In this document: positions 17,989 through 25,961 of the stretch, in pieces | Layout of the letters: each line of letters opens with the position of its first letter | How positions within the stretch are numbered: the first letter of the stretch is position 1 | Source of the DNA: Gammaproteobacteria bacterium | GTDB taxonomy: Bacteria; Pseudomonadota; Gammaproteobacteria; Pseudomonadales; Azotimanducaceae_A | Direction of reading: 5' to 3' | Length of the DNA stretch: 64,000 bases | NCBI GenBank assembly: GCA_012960755.1 | Contig: DUAT01000039.1 | Coordinates: 2,864-66,863, forward strand | Translations under genes and position numbers: made by a program | Notes under the pieces: generated by a model | What the model saw: the letters and a program-made list of their open reading frames with translations, nothing else | Told to the model about the DNA's origin: nothing | Database searches by the model: none

Positions 17989-19232
17989 GGCATCTGGCAC
18001 GCCTGATAATCCCCCTCTTCGCCGTATGTCTCTCGATCGGGAGCACTGTTGCAATTGCTTCGGATCTGGCATCGATTTTTGAAAACATCCCCCGGGATAT
18101 GGAGGCAGCGCACGTCCCTGGCTTGACGCTTGCGGTAATTGAAGACGGCAGGATCAGCCATCAAATGGCGTTTGGCATTCGAAGTATTGAAGATAAGACA
18201 CCTGTGACGACAGATGATGTATTCGAAGCTGCATCAAACGGCAAGATGATTGCGGCAGCTCATTTGTTCAGTCTACTGCAGAATGGTGAACTGCAGTTAA
18301 CGGATACGGTTGATGATGACCGGATTGTGTCCGCATGCGGTGCTGTGACTCTTGCTGAAATACTCTCGCATACGGCAGGCCTGTCGAATGCCATCCATGC
18401 GGCACAGTTCGTTGTTGACTGTGAACTTCGCGGTCACTTTTCCTATGCAGGCGAGGGGTATGTTGCCCTGGAATCTGTATTCCAGCAAATCCTGGATGAA
18501 CCGAGTCATAAGGCCATTGAGGCAGGTCTGTTTCAGCCCCTGGGTATGACCTATTCGACATTGGACCAATCTGCAATGCCCATGGTGGCTGGACATCCGG
18601 ATTTGGTTTTCGGCATCCTCACAGGTAGAGCAAACCAGCAGAATCGGGTACTGGCCTGGGCATTTATTATTGCGTCAGGTGTGCTCTGGCTGTTGTTCTG
18701 TTATCTGATGTATCGGCGACTCAGGTTGATTTACTTTCTGTTCCTCACTCCGATGGCATTCTCCCTGATGTTGGTTGTGCTATTGATCATGGGTACGCAA
18801 AAACAGATCGCCGTGGAGTCCCTAAACGCAAAGAACGATATCGCATCAACATTGAAAACCAATGTCACAGATCTGGCAAAATTCGCCGTCGAATTGATTA
18901 ATCCGACACTGATGTCAGTACGCACAAGAGATATGATGTTGCAGCCGCAGACGACTGTTAACAGCCGGGTAAAGTGGGGCTACGGTATTGGCATTGATGA
19001 GTCTGACGGGGCGACGACCTATTGGCACTGGGGCAGCAACCCTGGGTACCAGAGTCTGTTTGTGATTTATCCTGATGAGAATAAGGGTATTGTTATACTG
19101 ACCAACGGCGGCGGCTTTGCTGATTATTTATTAGCAGATCGCGGCGGCTACTACCTGGCAAGGAAAATCGCCAGGCAAATTCTTGGTGTCGACGGGCACT
19201 GGATGACCAGTGATCCTGAGAGTGAATCGTGA
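17985..19232 (+). CDS. Serine hydrolase (beta-lactamase fold) with inserted membrane hairpin
   Basis: The 415-residue protein begins with a signal peptide and belongs to the beta-lactamase/penicillin-binding serine hydrolases. Visible motifs are Ser84-x-x-Lys87 (SNGK), Tyr154 in YAGEGY and His348-Trp-Gly in HWGSNPG. Between MVAGHPD (about 201-206) and the TDLAKF helix (about 295-300), where relatives carry a PAGGL-type loop, it has two strongly hydrophobic segments at about 223-243 and 247-270 with a YRRLRLIY turn. That would tie the domain to the inner membrane at an unusual place. The GTG start overlaps the previous stop, completing a coupled three-gene unit. Confidence 0.78.
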   Translation: MRHLARLIIPLFAVCLSIGSTVAIASDLASIFENIPRDMEAAHVPGLTLAVIEDGRISHQMAFGIRSIEDKTPVTTDDVFEAASNGKMIAAAHLFSLLQNGELQLTDTVDDDRIVSACGAVTLAEILSHTAGLSNAIHAAQFVVDCELRGHFSYAGEGYVALESVFQQILDEPSHKAIEAGLFQPLGMTYSTLDQSAMPMVAGHPDLVFGILTGRANQQNRVLAWAFIIASGVLWLLFCYLMYRRLRLIYFLFLTPMAFSLMLVVLLIMGTQKQIAVESLNAKNDIASTLKTNVTDLAKFAVELINPTLMSVRTRDMMLQPQTTVNSRVKWGYGIGIDESDGATTYWHWGSNPGYQSLFVIYPDENKGIVILTNGGGFADYLLADRGGYYLARKIARQILGVDGHWMTSDPESES

Positions 19233-19339
19233 ATCGTGTGAATACCCAAGACTTCACAGGTGAACAATAAGAACGCGACTAATCCTTTCTCTACAATGCC
19301 GTGTATTACCAGGAGTAAGCTATTCGGATGAGATCGGTG

Positions 19340-19884
19340 CTACAACACCCCAATAGACCGCAGATGCGACTCAACAAAATCGGCTCTATCCGACACACTG
19401 ACCCTGGGTATTTCTATCAACCGATAGCCGAACGCCTGGAATGAATCGGTCAGCCGGGCATATTCGCTCTGATCATGGTCATAAGAGTGCTGCCGTTCTG
19501 CATCTTTGATGAAAATCTCCGGCCAGGGCGGCACCATGAATACGTCGGTCGCATATCTGTATTGTGCGACAACCTGTTCAAGATAGGGTTCCAGCTTGCC
19601 CACACTGCGCCAGTAAGCAATCGGTTCCATAACTGATCGATCAAAAAATACCGGGCCGCTCGGATCTGCTGCAACAGCCTGGTTATACAGATACATTGAA
19701 CGCGACAACAGCAGATGACCGAACTGGATAGTTCCCGGAAAAACCCACCAATAGCCTGCTGTTCCCGTGCCAGTTGGCGACCTGCCTCGGGGACCACCGC
19801 AAAACCACGGTTAGCCAACTCGTCAAGCAGCGTCGATTTACCACCACCAGAACTACCTGAGAGAACAAATAGACACTTTGTCAT
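19340..19884 (-). pseudogene. AAA-type NTPase/kinase gene with a frameshift
   Basis: From the ATG at 19884 the frame reads MTKCLFVLSGSSGGGKSTLL (P-loop GSSGGGKST), then FAVVPEAGRQLAREQQAIGG. After about 19750 the family's continuation is found in another frame: WVFPGTIQFGHLLLSRSMYL, then GPVFFDRSVMEPIAYW and MVPPWPEIFIKDAERQ, ending at 19340. The span is 545 bases, not a multiple of three, consistent with one lost base. Both halves are otherwise well conserved with the AAA_28-like ATPase/kinase family, so the break is recent or a sequencing error. It starts 19 bases after the binding-protein gene upstream on the same strand. Confidence 0.75.
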
Positions 19885-19903
19885 AGCTTCCTCATCCAGA
19901 AGA

Positions 19904-20638
19904 TCAGGCCGGGGGCGCAACGGAAAGTTTGCCCTGCACGTTGTATTCTTCAATGAGGCGGGCAACCAGACCATCAGCTTTAGCCTTCTCGACAAATTGT
20001 TGCAGCCAGGCCAGCGCGGCAGGGTTACCCTTATTGATACCCACGGCTTGCTGCACCGCCGTGAACTGGCCATCGAGAATGCGAGCACCGGGTAACTTTT
20101 CAACCTCGGTAATAAGCTGGGGTCGCAGCCCCGCGAGGGCGTCCATATTTTCGTCAATAAATTGTTGCAAAGCACCTCCGCCTTTTACCGCTTTCAGCTC
20201 TGCATTTTTGATGTTGTTTTCAAGCCATAAACCGTACGCGCTGCCTGCAGGGGCAGAGATCCGATTTCCAGGCCGGTCGACATCGGCTATTGTCTGGATC
20301 GAAGATCCGGCAGGCACCAGGTAGGTCGATTCAATTTCGGCGTAAGCGGATGTGAAGTCCATAACGGCAGCGCGTTGGGGCTCCGCACCTATGTTGCCAA
20401 TATCCCATACGCCCGTGCCCGCTGCTTTGGCAATTTCCATCGGCGCTCGAAACGGGATCAGTTCAAGGGGTACGTTCAGTGCCTCGGCGATAGCCGCCGC
20501 CATCCTCGGCGATGGGCCGACGGGATCGCCTTTATCTGTTTTACGCACAACGAGCAAAAAATTGGACATGTTGATGGCCGCACGCAGCGTTCCCGTAGGC
20601 GCTAACTGTGCGATAACTTCTGGAGTAACTTCAGACAT
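19904..20638 (-). CDS. Family 3 solute-binding-like protein without a signal peptide
   Basis: This 244-residue protein has the two-lobe layout of amino-acid-type (SBP_bac_3) binding proteins: GTLRAAINMSN, DPVGPSPRMAAAIAEAL, DIGNIGAEPQRAAVMDFTSA and the hinge-side NRISAPAGSAYGLWL. The N-terminus (MSEVTPEVIAQLAPTG) is polar, with no export signal, and no alternative upstream start supplies one. It may therefore sense or carry its ligand in the cytoplasm, or be mis-started. No ABC permease is next to it. The NTPase gene follows after 19 bases. Confidence 0.8.
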   Translation of the reverse strand: MSEVTPEVIAQLAPTGTLRAAINMSNFLLVVRKTDKGDPVGPSPRMAAAIAEALNVPLELIPFRAPMEIAKAAGTGVWDIGNIGAEPQRAAVMDFTSAYAEIESTYLVPAGSSIQTIADVDRPGNRISAPAGSAYGLWLENNIKNAELKAVKGGGALQQFIDENMDALAGLRPQLITEVEKLPGARILDGQFTAVQQAVGINKGNPAALAWLQQFVEKAKADGLVARLIEEYNVQGKLSVAPPA

Positions 20639-20724
20639 TGTGAATCCCGGGTTCTCTAGTTTGTTGGTTATTCAGATGGTAAACCATCAGAAGCAGAGGT
20701 TGTACCGCTTAGACCCTGCGGTTT

Positions 20725-21012
20725 TCACGTAAGCAGATCTGGCTCATATTCGAACCGGATAAAATAAACGATATTGCCCTCACCGTGTCTGGCAGTCTTT
20801 ATCAAGTCCAGCAGGTTATTGAATCCGGATTGCTTTGCCATGGTTTCCGAGATGTCCTCAAAGCTGATCTCATACATGGAGGTGACGACAATCTGGCCTT
20901 CTTCAAGTTTATAACGACCACCGACTTTGACGTGGGGGCGTTTCCAGATTCGAATTGAGGTGGTGACTTCACCACGCTTAATGGGTTCCCGCAGCTTCCT
21001 GGTAAATTGCAT
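20725..21012 (-). CDS. ASCH (PUA-like) domain protein
   Basis: The 95-residue product is a single small beta-barrel of the ASCH type, a PUA-like fold linked to RNA or nucleoside binding. The visible pattern is FTRKLREPIKRGEVTTSIRI, then KVGGRYKL, IVVTSMYEISFEDI and the last strand YFIRFEYEP. It is complete for a stand-alone family member. It lies about 85 bases upstream of the binding-protein gene on the same strand, and a REP-like inverted repeat sits in its own upstream region. Confidence 0.75.
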   Translation of the reverse strand: MQFTRKLREPIKRGEVTTSIRIWKRPHVKVGGRYKLEEGQIVVTSMYEISFEDISETMAKQSGFNNLLDLIKTARHGEGNIVYFIRFEYEPDLLT

Positions 21013-21052
21013 GATTCGATTCAGTGAAAAGTAACTGACAGTTAAGATACAA

Positions 21053-21112
21053 GTTTACTTATTCTCACTAGTCATTGAAGCCCTTCGATACCCGATTGAG
21101 AATAAAGTAAAC
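21053..21112. repeat. REP-like inverted repeat
   Basis: GTTTACTTATTCTC (21053-21066) faces GAGAATAAAGTAAAC (21098-21112) with one extra A in the right arm and a 31-base loop. The right end continues as AGTAAACTGTCTCC, nearly the same as the end of the palindrome at 50651-50693 (AGTAAACTGTCCCC). The left arm's outer part has diverged. Two related copies in 64 kb suggest a dispersed repeat, possibly of REP or miniature-element type. Confidence 0.55.
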
Positions 21113-21139
21113 TGTCTCCAATTTAGCGACGAGGGTTGT

Positions 21140-21568
21140 ATGAACAAAGTACTGGTTATTCAGGGTGCGGGAATGGATATGAGAGGCCAGGCACAGGTCG
21201 AGATCTTTGGTCCTGAAACAATTGATGAGATTAATGCACTCATCAAGAATCATGCGGAAGGGCTGTCAATGGAAGTAGAGATAATGCAGTCCAATGACGA
21301 GGCGGCGGTTGTGGAACGGCTTGGATCAATTGATCCGGCTGATATCGTAGCCGTGCTGATCAACCCGGCAGGCTTCACCACCACTACCGGCCCGTTACCT
21401 GACGCGGTTTCGCAACTTGCGATTCCCGTTTACGAAATACACGCATCCAACCCTGCAGCCCGGGATGTTAAATCAACGATCCTACCGGCTTGCAAGGGTG
21501 CAATCTGCGGCTTTGGCTATACCGGTTACAAATTAGCGCTGCTGGCCATTAAAGATGCGATCTCATAG
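21140..21568 (+). CDS. AroQ-like protein (type II dehydroquinase fold) lacking key catalytic residues
   Basis: The 142-residue protein follows type II 3-dehydroquinate dehydratase from end to end: VLVIQGAGM, a middle EIMQSNDEA, VLINPAGFTTTT, YEIHASN and ICGFGYTGYKLAL. However, by alignment with the M. tuberculosis enzyme, Asn12 is Gly11, the loop Arg19 is Ala18, catalytic Tyr24 is Phe23 and His81 is Thr81. Asn75 and the Glu/His of YEIH remain. It is therefore probably not a working dehydratase and may have another ligand. The start has GAGG 6 bases upstream. A VOC protein gene follows after 54 bases, probably in one operon. Confidence 0.75.
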   Translation: MNKVLVIQGAGMDMRGQAQVEIFGPETIDEINALIKNHAEGLSMEVEIMQSNDEAAVVERLGSIDPADIVAVLINPAGFTTTTGPLPDAVSQLAIPVYEIHASNPAARDVKSTILPACKGAICGFGYTGYKLALLAIKDAIS

Positions 21569-21622
21569 TATGAACTTCAGAATGCATCCGTCTTGCAACT
21601 TTGAAGAAAGGAATAGAAGACC

Positions 21623-22363
21623 ATGAGTGAATTACCCCCTGCACCCGATCGAATTCGCATCCGCCAGATCGCCATCTGTGCGCCTGATATATGGCCGGTT
21701 GAAAAAGCCGTTGCCGAGACCCTTGAAATTACACCAACCCATCGTGATAAGCCCGGTGCGCCCATCTGGATGTACAACGGCGTTTATGCCGTGGGAGACA
21801 CATTTCTGGAAATACTGCAGCCGGAACGGGCAGAAGCGCCCACCCAAAAATTCCTCGAAAAACAAGGTGGTGCCGCCGGTTACATGCTGATCCTTCAAGT
21901 CGATGATCTCTCCAAAGCACGTGCACGGGCAGAGGCAGCCGGTGTGCGGGTTGTTATGGACATGCCACTACGCGAATATCATGGTGTGAAAGCAGCTGGT
22001 ATTCACCTGCATCCGGGAGACACCGGCGGTGTGCTCACATCATTCGACTGGATGGAAGATTGGGATTCGTGGGCCTGGGCAGGACAGGCCTGGCCCTGGC
22101 ATCAACGAACCAGCGTTGTTTCAAATATGGTGGCGGCAGAAATTTCGTCAGCAGATCCTGACCGGGTTGCAGCCCGATTTGCGGAATTTATCGGTCGCGA
22201 CGTTAACGACAGGAGCATCGAGCTTGAGGACAGTCAAATTCGATTCGTCGAAGGTCCCGCAGGCAGTCGTGATCGCCTGACAGGTATTGACATGACCGCC
22301 ACCGACCGCGCTCGTGTGGGCGAAACTTACGAGTTTGCCAGGACGCTGGTTCGACTGGTTTGA
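21623..22363 (+). CDS. VOC/glyoxalase superfamily protein
   Basis: This 246-residue protein carries vicinal-oxygen-chelate half modules. The N-terminal one runs from IRIRQIAICAPDI through TFLEILQPE to the second half starting GYMLILQVDDLSKARARAEA and GIHLHPGDTGGVLTSFD. A more degenerate second module starts near SVVSNMVAAEISSADPDRVA. Metal-binding candidates are His in IHLHP and Glu in LEILQ. It may bind or convert an oxygenated metabolite. Its downstream position after the AroQ-like gene suggests a shared but unknown pathway. Confidence 0.75.
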   Translation: MSELPPAPDRIRIRQIAICAPDIWPVEKAVAETLEITPTHRDKPGAPIWMYNGVYAVGDTFLEILQPERAEAPTQKFLEKQGGAAGYMLILQVDDLSKARARAEAAGVRVVMDMPLREYHGVKAAGIHLHPGDTGGVLTSFDWMEDWDSWAWAGQAWPWHQRTSVVSNMVAAEISSADPDRVAARFAEFIGRDVNDRSIELEDSQIRFVEGPAGSRDRLTGIDMTATDRARVGETYEFARTLVRLV

Positions 22364-22398
22364 ACCAGGTCTGACGCCTTCGATTGCGTGCGGGTTAT

Positions 22399-23457
22399 CT
22401 ATTCACCACCCTCGGACTTGCCCAATTGTTCAGCGGCTTCGCGTTCCAGTAATCTGGCGCCACGCAGGATATTGCCCATGGCGTAATTCCCCTCATGGCA
22501 GGCATATTCGTAGACGATTTTATCACTTGCTTTCCACGAGTATTCCCCGCTCCAGGGTGCAGTCCAGATGGTGGGGTCATCAACGGTGAATTGATACAGC
22601 AGGTTGCCATCGGCCTGTCGCGTTAAACGTTCGACCAGGTGTAGGTTTTCATCGCCGCCGTACAAACCCGTTTGTTCACGGAAGTTGGTCGTATCGACCA
22701 CAAGGGTATCGCCTTCCCAGTGACCAACAGAATCCCCCAGCCACCAGCGCATATCTTTAGATGCATGCTCAGCATTCATCCGGATGACCCGCGCGTCGTG
22801 CACCATTTCCAGAAGAATAATGATGTGATCTTCAGTTTGCGTAATGCGCTTGAAGTTATTATATAACCCGGGCAGCATCGGCGGGCCTGCACTAAACCCC
22901 AACAGGCAACGTTCTGCCAGGGCAAGATTCTCTGGTCCGTCAAAGGGACCGGGTCCTTCTTTATCCAGCCAGGATGCCGTGCCGTCATTTACATAGCTGA
23001 AGGAGGTGAAATTTTCCGCCATCTTTTCTTCACCTTTCGGTGTCATGGATGGCCGCCTGCCATTTTTTGGGTCGTATACAATTGATGTTCTGAACTTGCC
23101 ATCAATTTCAACAACATCCGTGCCGTTTTCTATCCAGAAAGAGTTGTATCCTCCGGTTCCACCGCCACCACCGGTGTTTGGTCCGTCTTGCCCACCAAGC
23201 TGAGGTGCTTCGCGTTCCGGGTCACTGACGTCAAGGGCACGTGATTTGCGTTCTGCGACCCGGGCCGCAATCTCATCCGCCCGTTCTCGCGTCATGAATT
23301 TCTCTTCACCAAATTCTTTTGGGCGATCAACCGGGGTGAGTGTGCCACTATCGTAATAGCCTTCGATCAGGGGTTTACCGGAGGCGGTCCGGGGAATTCC
23401 ATCTGCGCAGGCGGACGAGGTTATAAATACTGCAAAGACGATTGCTACGATTTTCAT
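22399..23457 (-). CDS. Secreted protein of unknown function, paralogue 2
   Basis: The 352-residue product has a signal peptide (MKIVAIVFAVFITSSACA) and the mature start DGIPRTASGKPLIEGYYDSG. It is a clear paralogue of the protein at 12254-13327, sharing TGTLTP/SGTLTP, SDPEREAPQ, GGGGGTGGYNSFW, TSIVYDPKNGR, GPGPFDGPEN, EMVHDAR, WLGDSVGHWEGDT and YEYACHEGNYAMGNILRGAR. The two differ mainly after the N-terminal motif, where this copy has a charged helix (ERADEIAARVAERKSRA) and copy 1 a hydrophobic one. Function is unknown. It converges with the VOC gene with 35 bases between them. Confidence 0.85.
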   Translation of the reverse strand: MKIVAIVFAVFITSSACADGIPRTASGKPLIEGYYDSGTLTPVDRPKEFGEEKFMTRERADEIAARVAERKSRALDVSDPEREAPQLGGQDGPNTGGGGGTGGYNSFWIENGTDVVEIDGKFRTSIVYDPKNGRRPSMTPKGEEKMAENFTSFSYVNDGTASWLDKEGPGPFDGPENLALAERCLLGFSAGPPMLPGLYNNFKRITQTEDHIIILLEMVHDARVIRMNAEHASKDMRWWLGDSVGHWEGDTLVVDTTNFREQTGLYGGDENLHLVERLTRQADGNLLYQFTVDDPTIWTAPWSGEYSWKASDKIVYEYACHEGNYAMGNILRGARLLEREAAEQLGKSEGGE

Positions 23458-23651
23458 ACAAGCTTTCCATCCAGACTAATGGCAGGTAAGTATACAGGAC
23501 TATCGACCTAACAACGCCCGAATCCTCGTGTTGATGATGGCTCACCTCATCGCACAAAAGGGGCACACCTCGGAGATTTTTTAAATTCAGTATCCCGGGA
23601 ATGAGCAATCACTTATCATTCCGGTGTTGCATAATTCAGAAGGATAATACC

Positions 23652-24257
23652 ATGCGAAAACTTTATGGCATTCCCGGGTCACGAGCCCTGAGGTCAATCT
23701 GGGCAATAGAAGAAGTCGGCGTTGCGTATGAGCACATACCCACCAATTTTTCAGCTGACTCCAAATCACCCGACTATCTGGCCATTAACCCCAACGGGCG
23801 TATTCCTGCGCTGGTAGATGATGACCTGGTTTTGTTTGAGTCGATGGCTATTAACCTCTACCTGGCTAAAACCTATGGGGGCGCTCTGTATCCTGACAAT
23901 GCAATCGATGAAGCCCGCGCAAACCAATGGAGCGTCTGGGGAATCAGTGAGATAGAACCCCTGCAAATGCAAATTGTTATCCAGAAACTGTTTATGCCGG
24001 AAGACAAAAGAGATGCAGGCGTGATTGCCTCGGCGGAAAAAGGGCTCGAACGTCCCCTGAAAGTGCTGGATGGCGCATTATCCGAGACACCCTACCTGTT
24101 AGGTGATCAATTCACCATCGCCGACCTGAACGTTGCCGCTGTTATGCTACTGCTGAATATGGTTGAGTTCGATTATTCCTCATTCACAAACGTCAAACGG
24201 TGGGCCGAGGCCTGTTACGGCAGACCTTCGCTGGCGGCAGCACAATCTAAAAAATAG
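23652..24257 (+). CDS. Glutathione S-transferase
   Basis: This 201-residue GST has an N-terminal thioredoxin-like domain (MRKLYGIPGSRALRSIWAIE, NPNGRIPALVDDDLVLFESM with the glutathione-contact Pro and Glu-Ser) and a C-terminal helical domain with the capping motif FTIADLNVAAV. It conjugates or isomerises substrates with glutathione in the cytosol. The ATG at 23652 has AAGGA 7 bases before it; an in-frame ATG at 23601 would add 17 unlikely residues. Confidence 0.88.
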   Translation: MRKLYGIPGSRALRSIWAIEEVGVAYEHIPTNFSADSKSPDYLAINPNGRIPALVDDDLVLFESMAINLYLAKTYGGALYPDNAIDEARANQWSVWGISEIEPLQMQIVIQKLFMPEDKRDAGVIASAEKGLERPLKVLDGALSETPYLLGDQFTIADLNVAAVMLLLNMVEFDYSSFTNVKRWAEACYGRPSLAAAQSKK

Positions 24258-24274
24258 ATGGCCGCACCGGGCAG

Positions 24275-25030
24275 CTAACCTTCCAGGTATTCCTCGCGTA
24301 TAGTCTCCTGAATTTCATCGTCGATGCCGATGCTCCGCAGGTAACCCAGTGCGCCGTCGTAGTTTTCATCCAGGCCATCGAGAAAGTCGCTCATGGCATC
24401 CTCCGGGACACCAGCGACCCGCATCATGTATTCACGGCTCATGCCTTCCGGCAAGCCGACGGTGTTTTCCAGGAAGGTGACCTGACGGTCAACATCCCGA
24501 TTGGTGAGAATATAGTCAGCTTCAATAAGTGCCCGCTCAACGCCCAGTATCGACAATAAGAAAGCAGTCGTAACCCCGGTTCGATCCTTGCCTGCGGTAC
24601 AGTGCACGAGCACAGGATGATCGACTGATTTTGCGAAAATTTCGAACATACGAATCCAGGACTCCGGACCAAAACCCAGGTAGCCCAGATAACGTTTGCC
24701 TGAAATGCCTGTGTCGCCAACGAGCCTGCTAAGTTGGTCAGTGCCTCCTTCCGGTATCACAGCGATGTTCTCGTAGTTCGCACCCAGGCCTTCAAGGGGG
24801 CCCCTGCCTTGATCAAGCGCCTCATCCGGTCTTCGCAGATCAATCTGGGTGCGGATGCCCAGTTCCTTAACCTTGTCAAGATCGTCGCTGGTCATTCGGT
24901 CCTGTCTACCGGCACGAAAGTATCGGCCCCATCGAACGGTACGCCCATCTGCTGCTTCGTAGCCGCCGATATCACGAAAATTGAAACAACCCTCAAAAGG
25001 ATGGTGACGTTCAGAATAGTTGTTAATCAT
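24275..25030 (-). CDS. Tyrosine/serine phosphatase (Y_phosphatase3 type)
   Basis: This 251-residue protein has the CX5R signature HCTAGKDRTG, the N-terminal NFRDIGGYEAADGRTVRWGR strand-turn typical of bacterial tyrosine/serine phosphatases of the LipA/PtpB-like group, and the IDLRRPDE acid-side segment. It probably removes phosphate from protein or lipid substrates in the cytosol. It converges with the GST gene. A short AAAAACT/AGTTTTT inverted repeat lies about 20 bases upstream of the start. Confidence 0.88.
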   Translation of the reverse strand: MINNYSERHHPFEGCFNFRDIGGYEAADGRTVRWGRYFRAGRQDRMTSDDLDKVKELGIRTQIDLRRPDEALDQGRGPLEGLGANYENIAVIPEGGTDQLSRLVGDTGISGKRYLGYLGFGPESWIRMFEIFAKSVDHPVLVHCTAGKDRTGVTTAFLLSILGVERALIEADYILTNRDVDRQVTFLENTVGLPEGMSREYMMRVAGVPEDAMSDFLDGLDENYDGALGYLRSIGIDDEIQETIREEYLEG

Positions 25031-25290
25031 GCCTGGATCTCGTTGTTCAAAAACTAAAAGTTTTTAAATGTTGGTGAAGACTCAACCGGGCCGGGATGCG
25101 ACAATGTATTATGCACGAATCCGAAGCCTGGATGTCAGCGGTTGATGAGTATCGCCAACGATTGATCAGTTTGACCCGGGCCCGGCTGCCACCAAACTCT
25201 CAATAAAACCAACCCCTTGTATACTAAGGGAAAACAAAGGTTGGCTCGAAGATTGCCTATTCCACACCAACATTGATGTAAGGACAAACC

Positions 25291-25943
25291 ATGACCGTTG
25301 TGAATAAGGACAGACCGATCGACGTGGTACGCGAAGAGGTATTGATCAACTGATTGTGAACTACGGCCACGAAAAACTTTCCCTGGATGCCTTTGAGCGT
25401 CGCCTTGACCAGGCCCTTGCCAGCAACGACGCAGATGAACTGGTGGAGCTGACCGCCGATCTGGAACTGAAGGCTGACAAGCAGTATGCAGACCAAAAAA
25501 GGCAGGAGCTGGACTTCGACTTTGACTACGATTATGACGGCACCCGGGATGTGGAACATATCATCAACGTCTTCGGCGGCAGCGACCGAAGCGGCACCTG
25601 GCTTGTGCCAAAGGAGATTCGAATGCTCAACCTGTTCGGTGGCGGTGACATTGACTTTACCGAAGCCAAATTCTCCCACCCGACGGTTCACATCAAGATG
25701 CTCACCCTCTTCGGCGGTGCCACCATTTACGTTCGGGAAGACATCAATACCGTCTCAAAGATAGTGTCCATATTTGGTGGTGCTGATAACAGCGCGCCAT
25801 CCAATACCAGCGGCAATGCACCCATGGTGATCGTTGAAGGCCTGGTAATGTTTGGTGGTGCGACCATTAAAATCAAACGATCCATCAAGGAAGTGTTCCT
25901 TGATTTTGCGGACAGAATCAGGGGTATCCAGCGCCCACGCTAG
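25291..25943 (+). pseudogene. DUF1707/LiaF-like protein gene with an N-terminal frameshift
   Basis: The ATG at 25291 follows AAGGA and encodes MTVVNKDRPIDVVREEV, then reaches a stop. Shifting frame near 25340 gives IDQLIVNYGHEKLSLDAFER, which completes a DUF1707 domain. The rest, from 25356, is a LiaF-type beta-helix with repeated FGG turns (VFGGSD, LFGGGD, LFGGAT, IFGGAD, MFGGAT). The span of 653 bases is one short of a multiple of three, so one missing base, for example GTGATT to GTATT, explains it. An internal GTG at 25356 could still give a shorter protein. The intact version would probably be a 217-residue envelope-stress-type protein. Confidence 0.72.
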
Positions 25944-25961
25944 TCTACACAATGCGCCGCA

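Noticed and set aside
25111..25206. 31-codon plus-strand frame (MHESEAWMSAVDEYRQRLIS...)
   Set aside because: The composition is protein-like and could be another remnant, but it is too short and matches no family I can name.
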